This document shows, piece by piece, positions 1 to 6,974 of a DNA stretch of 35,283 nucleotides; position 1 is the first letter of the stretch; every line of letters starts with the position of its first letter. Location of the stretch: contig JAGXAR010000037.1 in assembly GCA_018971525.1 (NCBI GenBank), forward strand, positions 1-35,283, in the 5' to 3' direction. The DNA comes from Nitrospirota bacterium (lineage in GTDB: Bacteria > Nitrospirota > Nitrospiria > Nitrospirales > Nitrospiraceae). The notes beneath the pieces are model-generated. The model was not told the origin of the DNA and searched no databases. It worked only from the letters and a program-made list of their open reading frames with translations. A program made the position numbers and the translations under genes.

Positions 1-112
1 CGCTGGCCAAGGGGGATTACGCGGACTGTTAGCCTTTCGCCCGCATGAGTCGTCACGGTTCGCCGGAAAAGCGTACTGTTGCCAAGCGAGACGGGCACTC
101 GGAAAGCGCGGA

Positions 113-265
113 CAGGATGCTCATAAAGTCCGTCCAACAAGGCCGCAGTACGTGAAGTAGGCTGAGGTCGAGGTCAAGGTTGAGTGAAGATTCGACTTGC
201 TTTATCTCAGCCTCAACCTGAGCTTTAACCTTCCGATCGCGTTGGCGGACTTTTTCAGCATCCTG
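113..265. repeat. MITE-like element, copy 1
   Basis: A 153-bp unit starts CAGGATGCTCATAAAGTCCG and ends with the inverted complement CGGACTTTTTCAGCATCCTG, so it has imperfect ~20-bp terminal inverted repeats. A nearly identical unit (141 bp, opposite orientation) lies at 3464-3604; this copy carries about 12 extra bases near position 230. No coding capacity is evident, which suggests a non-autonomous miniature element. Its right end stops about 10 bases before the ribosome site of the BON gene, so that gene's promoter may lie in or before the element. The sequence left of it (1-112) shows no gene I can support. Confidence 0.8.
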
Positions 266-286
266 CCAGACAAGAAGGAGTGCGTC

Positions 287-1012
287 ATGACACATCAAGG
301 TCAAGTTCTCACAGCGGTACGTGCATCATTCGAGCGGGAGCCGCGAATTAACTTGCACAAGTATCCCGTTCGCATGGACTTCAGCGACGGCGTGCTCACC
401 CTGGAGGGTGAGGCGGAGCATGTGGCAGCGAAGAAATTGTCCCTGGAACTCGCGATTGCTGTTTCCGGAGTCACAGGCATCGTGGATCGACTGCACGTGA
501 TGCCTTCCACCCACATGGGCGATGGAGCGATCCTGGACGCCGTGCGTGATGCGTTGCTCCATGCGCCAGGCCTGCAGAACTGTACGATTCAGGTGAAACG
601 CAAAGGCACCTGGGAAACCGTCAGGGAGGCGACCGTGACGCCGCATGGGGTGATTCAACTGTCCGTCACAGACGGGGTCGTGCTCCTGGATGATCATGTC
701 ACCAGCCTCATTCAGAAGCGGCTGGCCGGTGTGCTGGCCTGGTGGGTCCCAGGGAGTCGAGATGTCGTCAATGGCATGGAGGTCGTTCCGCTGCAGGAAG
801 ATTCCGATGAGGAAATTGCCAAAGCGGTGCGCCTCGTGTTGGAAAAGGATCCCTTCGTCAACGTCGAGCGCATCCGTGTCACGGTGAAGAAGGCAGTGGT
901 TACGCTGGAAGGAGATGCGCCCTCTGTGCCGCAGAAGGAGATGGCCGAGTTCGATGCCTGGTATGTCTTCGGGGTTGATAAGGTCCACAATCGCTTGGAG
1001 GTCCGTCCGTGA
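287..1012 (+). CDS. BON-domain protein (three BON repeats)
   Basis: This 241-residue protein has three BON (OsmY/nodulation) modules at about residues 5-70, 78-165 and 175-240. Each shows the family pattern of a short helix, a strand with a 'V-x-L-x-G' type turn (LTLEGEA, VTLEGDA), and an 'R/N-x-L/M-x-V' end (DRLHV, NGMEV, NRLEV). BON domains are thought to bind phospholipid or bring proteins to membranes and are common in osmotic-stress proteins. The ATG at 287 is chosen because AAGGAG lies at 275-280 with ideal spacing; the open frame to the left runs into a repeat element. No signal peptide is visible, so a cytoplasmic location is likely. It is the first gene of a stress-type group with the phosphoribosyltransferase and universal stress protein downstream. 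Confidence 0.8.
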   Translation: MTHQGQVLTAVRASFEREPRINLHKYPVRMDFSDGVLTLEGEAEHVAAKKLSLELAIAVSGVTGIVDRLHVMPSTHMGDGAILDAVRDALLHAPGLQNCTIQVKRKGTWETVREATVTPHGVIQLSVTDGVVLLDDHVTSLIQKRLAGVLAWWVPGSRDVVNGMEVVPLQEDSDEEIAKAVRLVLEKDPFVNVERIRVTVKKAVVTLEGDAPSVPQKEMAEFDAWYVFGVDKVHNRLEVRP

Positions 1013-1040
1013 GAGGCGTGAGGCAGCAGAACGTCGCCGA

Positions 1041-1060
1041 CGGACTTGTTCAGCATCCTG
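1041..1060. repeat. Solo terminal repeat of the MITE-like element
   Basis: CGGACTTGTTCAGCATCCTG differs by one base from the right end of the 113-265 element but has no second end beside it. It lies about 30 bases after the BON stop codon. It is probably the relic of an excised or deleted copy. Confidence 0.6.
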
Positions 1061-1102
1061 TGAGAGGCGACGAGGTGAGATCTTGCCACGTGGGGGGCAA
1101 CT

Positions 1103-1192
1103 ATGTCTGCTGAAGTGTTTGCACTGATGCTCGCGGCTGTCGTGATCGCGGTGCTCTTCTGGATCTTCTGGCGAAAGGGGAAGTCCGATTAG
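1103..1192 (+). CDS. 29-residue single-span membrane peptide
   Basis: A short frame encodes a 29-residue peptide. It has a hydrophobic span at residues 5-22 (Ala, Val, Ile, Leu, Phe, Trp) followed by a basic tail RKGKSD, the usual layout of a small single-pass membrane peptide with its C-terminus inside. A weak G-rich ribosome site (about 1092-1098) precedes the ATG. It sits between the BON and phosphoribosyltransferase genes in the same direction. No family is recognised; small subunits such as those of terminal oxidases look similar in general form, but nothing here shows that role. The evidence is composition and position only. Confidence 0.5.
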   Translation: MSAEVFALMLAAVVIAVLFWIFWRKGKSD

Positions 1193-1420
1193 TCGGAAGG
1201 CTCCGTCAGAATTGATCCGATTGCCCCTCCTTGCCGCAGCAACATTCGAGCACTGTGGAAATCTCCCTCAACTGATCTTTTCGATTTACTCTTGCGTGTC
1301 GCTCGCATTTCAACTTTCTTCGAAGGTTCAGCGGGTTACGTTTCTCTCTTTGAAAACGACTTGGGCACTCGTCTTGCTCAAGCACCAGGGGAGACCACTT
1401 TCGTTGCCGGAGGGGAGACG

Positions 1421-2113
1421 ATGATGATTCAGGCCGGTGAGTTTGCTCTGTTCCGGGACCGCCACGATGCCGGCCAACAGCTGGCTCAGAAGCTTCTTCA
1501 TTACAAGGAAGCGGAGAAGACGATCGTCATCGCGTTGCCGCGCGGCGGGGTTGTGGTGGGCTACGATATCAGCCTGGCGCTGCGACTTCCTTTGGATGTG
1601 TTCATCACGCGCAAGTTGGGAGCTCCCTCGAATCCCGAACTCGCAATGGGCGCCCTGGCCGAAACCGGCTACCGGCATATGAACGAGGATGTAATCCGGG
1701 AGTATCACGTGAGCAAGGCCGAAGTGGAGGAGGAGATTCTCTGTCAGGAGAGCGAAATCCGTCGGAGAATTGAGCGGTATCGGGCGGGAGGGGCACTTCC
1801 TTCGTTGAAAGGGCACAACGTCATCCTGGTAGACGATGGTATTGCGACAGGGGCGACGTTCTATGCGTCGCTGGGTGCCCTGCTCAAGGCGGAAGCGGCA
1901 AGGATCGTTGCTGCGGTGCCGGTCGCGCCGCCACGAGTAATGGCCGAACTGAAGATGCTTGTCGATGAAGTGGTAGTCCTGCATACGTCCGAGTGGTTCT
2001 TCGGGATCGGCCAGTTCTATGAACAGTTTCCTCAGGTTGAGGATGAGGAGGTGGTCACGTGCCTGGAGAAGGTCCGCAGAATGCTTACACCAAAGGGGAA
2101 ACTTCCGGCATGA
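1421..2113 (+). CDS. Phosphoribosyltransferase family protein
   Basis: This 230-residue type I phosphoribosyltransferase fold protein carries the PRPP-binding signature VILVDDGIATGAT at residues 134-146 and the early strand-turn ALPRGGVVVG at about 38-47. Such stand-alone PRTases, often found beside stress proteins and dienelactone-hydrolase-like genes, have uncertain substrates, so no nucleobase is assigned. An acidic helical insertion (about residues 85-125) lies between the two halves. The start is the ATG at 1421, or the next ATG at 1424; GGAGGGGAG sits at 1409-1417. The in-frame extension back to 1292 lacks a ribosome site. The stop codon overlaps the start of the universal stress gene (ATGA), so the two are probably translationally coupled. 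Confidence 0.85.
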   Translation: MMIQAGEFALFRDRHDAGQQLAQKLLHYKEAEKTIVIALPRGGVVVGYDISLALRLPLDVFITRKLGAPSNPELAMGALAETGYRHMNEDVIREYHVSKAEVEEEILCQESEIRRRIERYRAGGALPSLKGHNVILVDDGIATGATFYASLGALLKAEAARIVAAVPVAPPRVMAELKMLVDEVVVLHTSEWFFGIGQFYEQFPQVEDEEVVTCLEKVRRMLTPKGKLPA

Positions 2114-2994
2114 AGATCCTCTGTGCCATCGATGGTTCCCGCCACTCCCAGTGGGCTCTCGACTGGCTGCCGCAGGTCTGCAGTCCAGAAGACTGTTCAC
2201 TGCTGCTGGTCCATGCGGTCGATATGACGCAGTTTAAATCCCTGTCGAGGCTGGATCGGAAAACTCGCTCGGCATTGGTGAACCTGCTGGAGTGTTCGCT
2301 CGAAGGCGCGGCGCGGGTGCTGGAATGGGCGGAGTTGAAAGCTTCCACCTCGTGGGGGCCGGTCCGGGCCAAACTTCTGCGCGGAAGTCCGGCGAAGGCG
2401 GTCGCCCGCCTCGCCGAGCGGGAGCAGGCTGATCTCCTCGTCATCGGGTCACGAGGGGTGACCGAGTTTCAACCGATGCTCTTAGGCAGTGTCTCGAGGA
2501 AGCTGCTCATGCAGGCTCCCTGTCCTGTCCTTGTCGTCAAGAAGCCGGCAAACACGCTCAAGCGAGTCGTGCTTGGCGCGGATGGCTCCATAGAGTCGTG
2601 GGAAGCTGTCGCATGGCTGAGACGGTTACCTGAGCACATTCGTCCATCTGTGACGGTTGCCAGCGTGATTCCTCCTCTCCCTATGGAAGGCCTTCGTGTC
2701 CCCTCTCGGACCCTTGCGGTGGGCGACCAGGTCAAGGAAGTGCTCAGACGCGAGGCCCAAAAACTCGCCGTCCAAGTGGCAGGAACGTTGAGGAAAGCCG
2801 GATTCGACGCGAAAGGCATTGTGCTGTCCGGCCCTCCAGGGGCTGAGCTCGTCACAGCCGCCGCGCGCGAGCGGGCCAACCTCATCGTCGTCGGATCTCG
2901 CAGTGGACGCAGCGCTCACGAATATTTCATGGGGAGCGTGGCCGACACGGTCGTGAAACATGCTCCCTGTTCTGTGCTGGTGCACAGGAGTTAA
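2110..2994 (+). CDS. Tandem universal stress protein (two UspA domains)
   Basis: This 294-residue protein is two UspA domains in a row (about 1-146 and 150-294). Each ends with the ATP-binding type motif G-x2-G-x9-G-S: GSRGVTEFQPMLLGS at about 113-127 and GSRSGRSAHEYFMGS near 260-275. Each starts with a strand and D-G-S (AIDGS, GADGS). Tandem Usp proteins bind ATP and help survival under starvation or oxidative stress. The ATG overlaps the previous stop by four bases, supporting an operon with the phosphoribosyltransferase. The PEBP gene follows after seven bases. Confidence 0.9.
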   Translation: MKILCAIDGSRHSQWALDWLPQVCSPEDCSLLLVHAVDMTQFKSLSRLDRKTRSALVNLLECSLEGAARVLEWAELKASTSWGPVRAKLLRGSPAKAVARLAEREQADLLVIGSRGVTEFQPMLLGSVSRKLLMQAPCPVLVVKKPANTLKRVVLGADGSIESWEAVAWLRRLPEHIRPSVTVASVIPPLPMEGLRVPSRTLAVGDQVKEVLRREAQKLAVQVAGTLRKAGFDAKGIVLSGPPGAELVTAAARERANLIVVGSRSGRSAHEYFMGSVADTVVKHAPCSVLVHRS

Positions 2995-3001
2995 CAAACC
3001 G

Positions 3002-3463
3002 ATGGCCTTTGAACTCACAAGTTCGGCATTCAAATCCGGTGATCCCATCCCGCGCCGGTATACCTGTGAAGGTGAGGATCTGTCGCCTCCGCTCCATTGG
3101 AGTGTGCCGCCGGCCGCTACGAAAAGCCTCGTCATCATTGCGGACGATCCTGACGCGCCGGTCGGCACGTGGGTGCACTGGGTCCTCTACAATGTGCCTT
3201 TGGACCTCCGCGGGCTTTCAGAGGGTGTTCCTTCCAAAGATCAATTGCCCAACGAGGCTCTGCAAGGCCTGAACGACTTCAAACGGGTCGGTTATGGAGG
3301 GCCCTGTCCTCCGCCGGGCAAGCCCCATCGTTACTACTTCACGCTTTATGCGTTGGATGTCGGGTTGAATCTGAAGCCCCGCGCGACCAAGGCACAGGTG
3401 TTGGACGCGTGCAAGGGACATATCCTGGCAGAGGCGCAGCTCATGGGACGGTTCGGGCGCTAG
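3002..3463 (+). CDS. YbhB/YbcL family (PEBP-like) protein
   Basis: This 153-residue protein belongs to the phosphatidylethanolamine-binding / Raf-kinase-inhibitor-like fold, bacterial YbhB/YbcL branch. Visible family motifs are DDPDAP at residues 48-53 followed by WVHWVLYN, and GGPCPPPGKPHR at 99-110, which line the anion-binding pocket. The biochemical role of bacterial members is unclear. There is no signal peptide, so it is cytoplasmic. The length is normal. It closes the stress-type operon, seven bases after the Usp gene. Its TAG stop is the last base before a MITE-like element (3464), so that element inserted, or has its border, exactly at the gene end. Confidence 0.9.
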   Translation: MAFELTSSAFKSGDPIPRRYTCEGEDLSPPLHWSVPPAATKSLVIIADDPDAPVGTWVHWVLYNVPLDLRGLSEGVPSKDQLPNEALQGLNDFKRVGYGGPCPPPGKPHRYYFTLYALDVGLNLKPRATKAQVLDACKGHILAEAQLMGRFGR

Positions 3464-3604
3464 CAGGATGCTGAAAAAGTCCGCCAGCGCTATCGGAAGG
3501 TTAAGGCTGAGATAAAGCAAGTCGAACATTCGCCCAACCTTGACCTCGACCTCAGCCTACTTCGCATGCTGCGGCCTTGCTATACGGATTTTTTGAGCAT
3601 CCTG
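3464..3604. repeat. MITE-like element, copy 2 (inverted)
   Basis: This is a 141-bp unit with terminal inverted repeats CAGGATGCTGAAAAAGTCCG (left) and a related right end finishing in GAGCATCCTG. Read on the minus strand it matches 113-265 almost base for base, apart from a ~12-bp indel. The two copies thus face each other across the BON to PEBP gene group. The stretch 3605-3724 that follows holds only the upstream region of the CapA gene. Confidence 0.8.
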
Positions 3605-3724
3605 CGGCGATGTTGTCCTCTTGCCCCGGTCGTGCATGCCATCGACCTCTTGCTGTGCTGAAATGGTTTTTCCGCAGCATGCTAATGCCTGTGCATCACG
3701 TCCGGCTGAGGGGATAGGCCTGCC

Positions 3725-4714
3725 ATGCAGATCGCACTGACCGGGGATGTCATGCTGGGTCGGCTGGTGGATCAGTATGTGATCCAGAATCAGTCGATCG
3801 GACCGGACAAGATCTGGAGCGATGTGTTGCCGCTGATGCTCAAGGCTGATCGACGGCTGATCAATTTGGAGTGTGTGATCAGCGGCCGGGGGCGTGAGTG
3901 GCAGCCCGACTCCAAAGCTTTTCATTTCCGTGCCCATCCCCGTGCGATCGAATTTCTGCGCGCCGCCAAGATTGACTGCGTCACCTTGGCCAACAATCAC
4001 GTTTTGGATTACGGAACGGATGCATTGGTCGAGTGTCTTGCACTGCTCGACCAGGCCGGTATCAAGCGAACGGGCGCCGGTTCCTCATTGGTGGAGGCGC
4101 TCACACCGGCTATCGTGGACTTGCCGCAAGGCAGGCTCGGAGTCGTCTCCCTCACGGACAACCAGCCGGAATGGGAAGCGGGGGAGAAGAACCCAGGCAC
4201 GCACTACATTGCCTATGATGCGAAGGGCTTGGTCGAACCCTACCGGTCGAGATTTGCTCAGGTCTTGAAACAGGTCCGCAGTCAGGCTGATCTCGTGGTT
4301 GTCAGCGCGCACGTCGGTCCCAACTGGGGCCCCCCCTCGGCGGCCATGCGGATGCTTGCTCATCAGATCATCGATCTCGGAGTCGATCTCTACTGGGGCC
4401 ACTCCAACCACACACCGCAAGGCATCGAACTCTACCAGGGCAAGGCCATCCTCTACTCAGCCGGTGATTTCCTCGACGACTACGCGGTCGATTCAGCCGA
4501 GCGCAACGATCTCTCCTTCTTGTTTCTACTGGAACTCGAACGGGGCCGCATCGCGCGTATCTTTCTACATCCCGTGTGCATCGAAGACCTGTATGTCCGG
4601 CTGGCAAAGAACAACGAGGTGGAATTTCTCAGCAGGACCATGCAGGCCAAATGCAAGGCCTTCGGAACCACGATGGAGGTGGAGGGACAGGTGGGGACCA
4701 TCAACGTGAAGTAG
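3725..4714 (+). CDS. CapA-family (PGA_cap) metallophosphatase-like protein
   Basis: This 329-residue protein belongs to the CapA / poly-gamma-glutamate capsule family, related to calcineurin-like phosphoesterases. It shows the family signatures GDVMLGR at residues 8-14, NLECVIS near 47, LANNHVLDYG near 88-97, SAHVG near 194, and a late GHSNHTPQGIE followed by LYSAGDFLDD. These carry the Asp, Asn and His residues expected for metal binding. No signal peptide or membrane anchor is visible, unlike capsule CapA, so a role in capsule formation is not shown. The last 26 codons are repeated, in diverged form, at 10165-10242. Downstream and convergent is a stub of a glyoxalase gene. Confidence 0.8.
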   Translation: MQIALTGDVMLGRLVDQYVIQNQSIGPDKIWSDVLPLMLKADRRLINLECVISGRGREWQPDSKAFHFRAHPRAIEFLRAAKIDCVTLANNHVLDYGTDALVECLALLDQAGIKRTGAGSSLVEALTPAIVDLPQGRLGVVSLTDNQPEWEAGEKNPGTHYIAYDAKGLVEPYRSRFAQVLKQVRSQADLVVVSAHVGPNWGPPSAAMRMLAHQIIDLGVDLYWGHSNHTPQGIELYQGKAILYSAGDFLDDYAVDSAERNDLSFLFLLELERGRIARIFLHPVCIEDLYVRLAKNNEVEFLSRTMQAKCKAFGTTMEVEGQVGTINVK

Positions 4715-4815
4715 CCGGCACCGCTCTTACGCGTGCCGCTTATGAATCGGGATGTGGCTCCTGTCGGGATCTTCGATGACGGCCATCCGACAGCCAGGCG
4801 TATCGGAGGCTTCTG
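4637..4815. repeat. Left direct repeat (capA tail plus glyoxalase tail)
   Basis: This segment matches 10165-10345. The 78 bases to the capA stop align without gaps (8 differences by eye), and similarity continues through the spacer into the 3' end of the convergent glyoxalase gene until about 4815. The two copies are in the same orientation and enclose the treZ-treY cassette. Confidence 0.8.
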
Positions 4816-4818
4816 CCG
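4727..4818 (-). pseudogene. 3' stub of a glyoxalase/VOC gene
   Basis: Reading the minus strand from about 4818 gives a ~30-residue tail, SDTPGCRMAVIEDPDRSHIP then IHKRHA and a stop (TTA at 4727-4729). It matches the C-terminus of the intact VOC protein encoded at 10256-10609 (CRMAVIEDPDGNHITIHKRH). Similarity ends abruptly near 4815, so only the last quarter of the gene remains. The Asn of the usual D-x-x-G-N motif is lost (DPDRSH). Confidence 0.75.
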
Positions 4819-4996
4819 GACTCTGGACGGGTCTGGTTGTGCATTGGCCGCAACCATGCCGCCCACACGCGTTGTGAGTCGTTAACTGCCCGCGCGGGCT
4901 AGCGCAAGTCAGTTCCGTTTGAGGAACTTCGACGCACGTACCTGCTACTGGTGTGGCGCATGTCCTTCAGGCAGACTGGAAGAGAGGGCAGCGGTG

Positions 4997-6874
4997 ATGG
5001 ATCTGCGATCTGACAGAGGCTGGAGATTGGATCTTGGTGCGAGGCCCATCGGTTCATCGGTCGTTCAGTTTCGAGTGTGGGCCCCGCGTGCGAAGACCGT
5101 CTCAGTCCATGTGTGCGATCCGAGTCGCAATCCGGTTCCGATGGACCTGCGAGAGTACGGCTACTTCGAGGTCACGGTCGAGGACGTTCGAGCGGGCGAC
5201 CGCTACCATTATATATTGGACGGCGAAAAGGTCCGGCCTGATCCGGCTTCCCGCTCCCAGCCGGACGGCGTCCATCAGGCTTCTGCCGTGGTCGATCCCG
5301 ATGCGTTCGGCTGGACGGATCGGGGATGGAGAGGACTCCCGCTCAAAGACCTGATCATCTATGAACTGCATACCGGGACGTTTACAGAGACCGGGACGTT
5401 CGACACGATCATTCCTCACCTGGACTATCTCAAACATGAGGTGGGGATTACGGCGATCGAACTCATGCCGGTCGCCCAGTTTCCCGGTACACGCAATTGG
5501 GGCTATGACGGGACATATCTCTACGCGCCCCATTCCACCTATGGTGGGCCGCAGGGACTGAAGACACTCGTCGATGCCTGCCACGCCGCCGGGCTCGCCG
5601 TCATTCTGGATGTCGTCTACAACCATCTTGGTCCCGAAGGAAATTATCTGGCCGACTTCGGTCCCTATTTCACCGATCGCTACCGGACGCCCTGGGGCGC
5701 TGCGGTGAACTACGACGGACCCGACAGCGATGAGGTCCGACACTTCATCGTCGGCAACGCGCTCTATTGGGTGACCGAGTACCATATCGACGGGCTTCGA
5801 TTGGATGCGATCCACGGGATCTATGATTTCAGCGCCAACCACATCCTTCGGGAACTCGCCGAGGCCGTGCACGGTCAAGCCGCCCGACTCGAGAGACAGA
5901 TCTTCGTCATCGCTGAAAGCGCCCTCAACGATGCCCGGATGATCACTGCTCCCGCGCAAGGCGGATACGGACTCGACGGACAGTGGAATGACGACTTCCA
6001 CCATGCGCTCAGGACGGTGCTGACCAAGGAGCGGGCCGGGTACTATCAGGATTACGAAGGGCTCGGACACCTGGCCACGGCCATGAAGGACGGGTTCGTC
6101 TATTCAGGTCAGTATTCACGGTACCACCGGCGTCGCCACGGGAATCCGTCGAAACATTGTGCTCCCTCTCAATTCGTCGTCTTCTCGCAAAACCACGATC
6201 AGGTGGGGAATCGGGCGTTCGGTGATCGACTGAGCAGCCGGATTCCCTTTGAGGCCCTCAAGGTCGCGGCCGCGGCCGTCCTGCTGTCTCCCAACATTCC
6301 GTTGCTATTTATGGGTGAGGAGTATGGCGAAACTGCGCCGTTCCTGTACTTCATCGACCATGGCGATCCGGCGCTGGTCGAGGCAGTGCGCAGGGGACGA
6401 AGGGCGGAGTTCGCATCGTTCGCCTGGAGGGAGGATATTCCGGATCCCCAGGACCCGGCCACGTTCGAACGGTCACGCATCCAACTCGGCAGCCCGAGGG
6501 ATCCCCGTCAGGCCGCGATGCTGAGGTGGACCAGAAGGTTGATCGATCTCCGGACGGACATTCCCTCGTTGGGCGCCGGCGGCGAGACGCCGGGACACCA
6601 GGTTTGGGTTTACGAGAGAGAGAACGTGTTAGTAGTCCATCGCTGGGCAAAACAAGGGCCGGTAGCCTTGCTGGTCTTGGGTTTCAACAGCGAGACAACC
6701 TCGGTTATGCTAAGGGAGCCGGGGGGAAGGTGGAGTCTCCGGTTGGACTCGTGTGCACGAGATTTCGGGGGAACCGGTCAGGAGCCTATGTCGCGAGACC
6801 TTGCCATCACGGCGGAGGGTGTATCCATATCGATCCCGGCTCACACCGTCGCGCTGTATCTGCGGGTGGATTGA
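4997..6874 (+). CDS. treZ: Malto-oligosyltrehalose trehalohydrolase
   Basis: This 625-residue GH13 enzyme releases trehalose from maltooligosyl-trehalose made by TreY. An N-terminal carbohydrate-binding fold (about 10-100, FRVWAPRAKTVSV) precedes the catalytic barrel. Barrel motifs: ELHTGTFT; ELMPVAQFPGTRNWGYDG; VILDVVYNHLGPEGNYL; GLRLDAIHGI with the nucleophile Asp270; FVIAES with the acid Glu307; and SQNHDQVGNRAFGDR, whose NHDQVGNR is typical of TreZ. The ATG at 4997 is preferred (GAGAGGG upstream and length typical of the family); an in-frame start at 4919 would add 26 residues with no match to the family. The gene lies 100 bases before treY. No treX (debranching) gene is in the window. 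The 180 bases upstream, after the glyoxalase stub, hold no gene. Confidence 0.95.
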   Translation: MDLRSDRGWRLDLGARPIGSSVVQFRVWAPRAKTVSVHVCDPSRNPVPMDLREYGYFEVTVEDVRAGDRYHYILDGEKVRPDPASRSQPDGVHQASAVVDPDAFGWTDRGWRGLPLKDLIIYELHTGTFTETGTFDTIIPHLDYLKHEVGITAIELMPVAQFPGTRNWGYDGTYLYAPHSTYGGPQGLKTLVDACHAAGLAVILDVVYNHLGPEGNYLADFGPYFTDRYRTPWGAAVNYDGPDSDEVRHFIVGNALYWVTEYHIDGLRLDAIHGIYDFSANHILRELAEAVHGQAARLERQIFVIAESALNDARMITAPAQGGYGLDGQWNDDFHHALRTVLTKERAGYYQDYEGLGHLATAMKDGFVYSGQYSRYHRRRHGNPSKHCAPSQFVVFSQNHDQVGNRAFGDRLSSRIPFEALKVAAAAVLLSPNIPLLFMGEEYGETAPFLYFIDHGDPALVEAVRRGRRAEFASFAWREDIPDPQDPATFERSRIQLGSPRDPRQAAMLRWTRRLIDLRTDIPSLGAGGETPGHQVWVYERENVLVVHRWAKQGPVALLVLGFNSETTSVMLREPGGRWSLRLDSCARDFGGTGQEPMSRDLAITAEGVSISIPAHTVALYLRVD

Positions 6875-6974
6875 TCGCAGGGGAAGATTCGCAACCGGGC
6901 CGATTCACGAGGCGGAGAAATCATGGTGAGTCTGCTCAAGAGGAGAACCCTCACCGGTTTGAAACGGGAGCGTA

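Noticed and set aside
1-112. Tail of an upstream gene at the left edge
   Set aside because: Several short frames end here, but none has enough length or any motif to identify.
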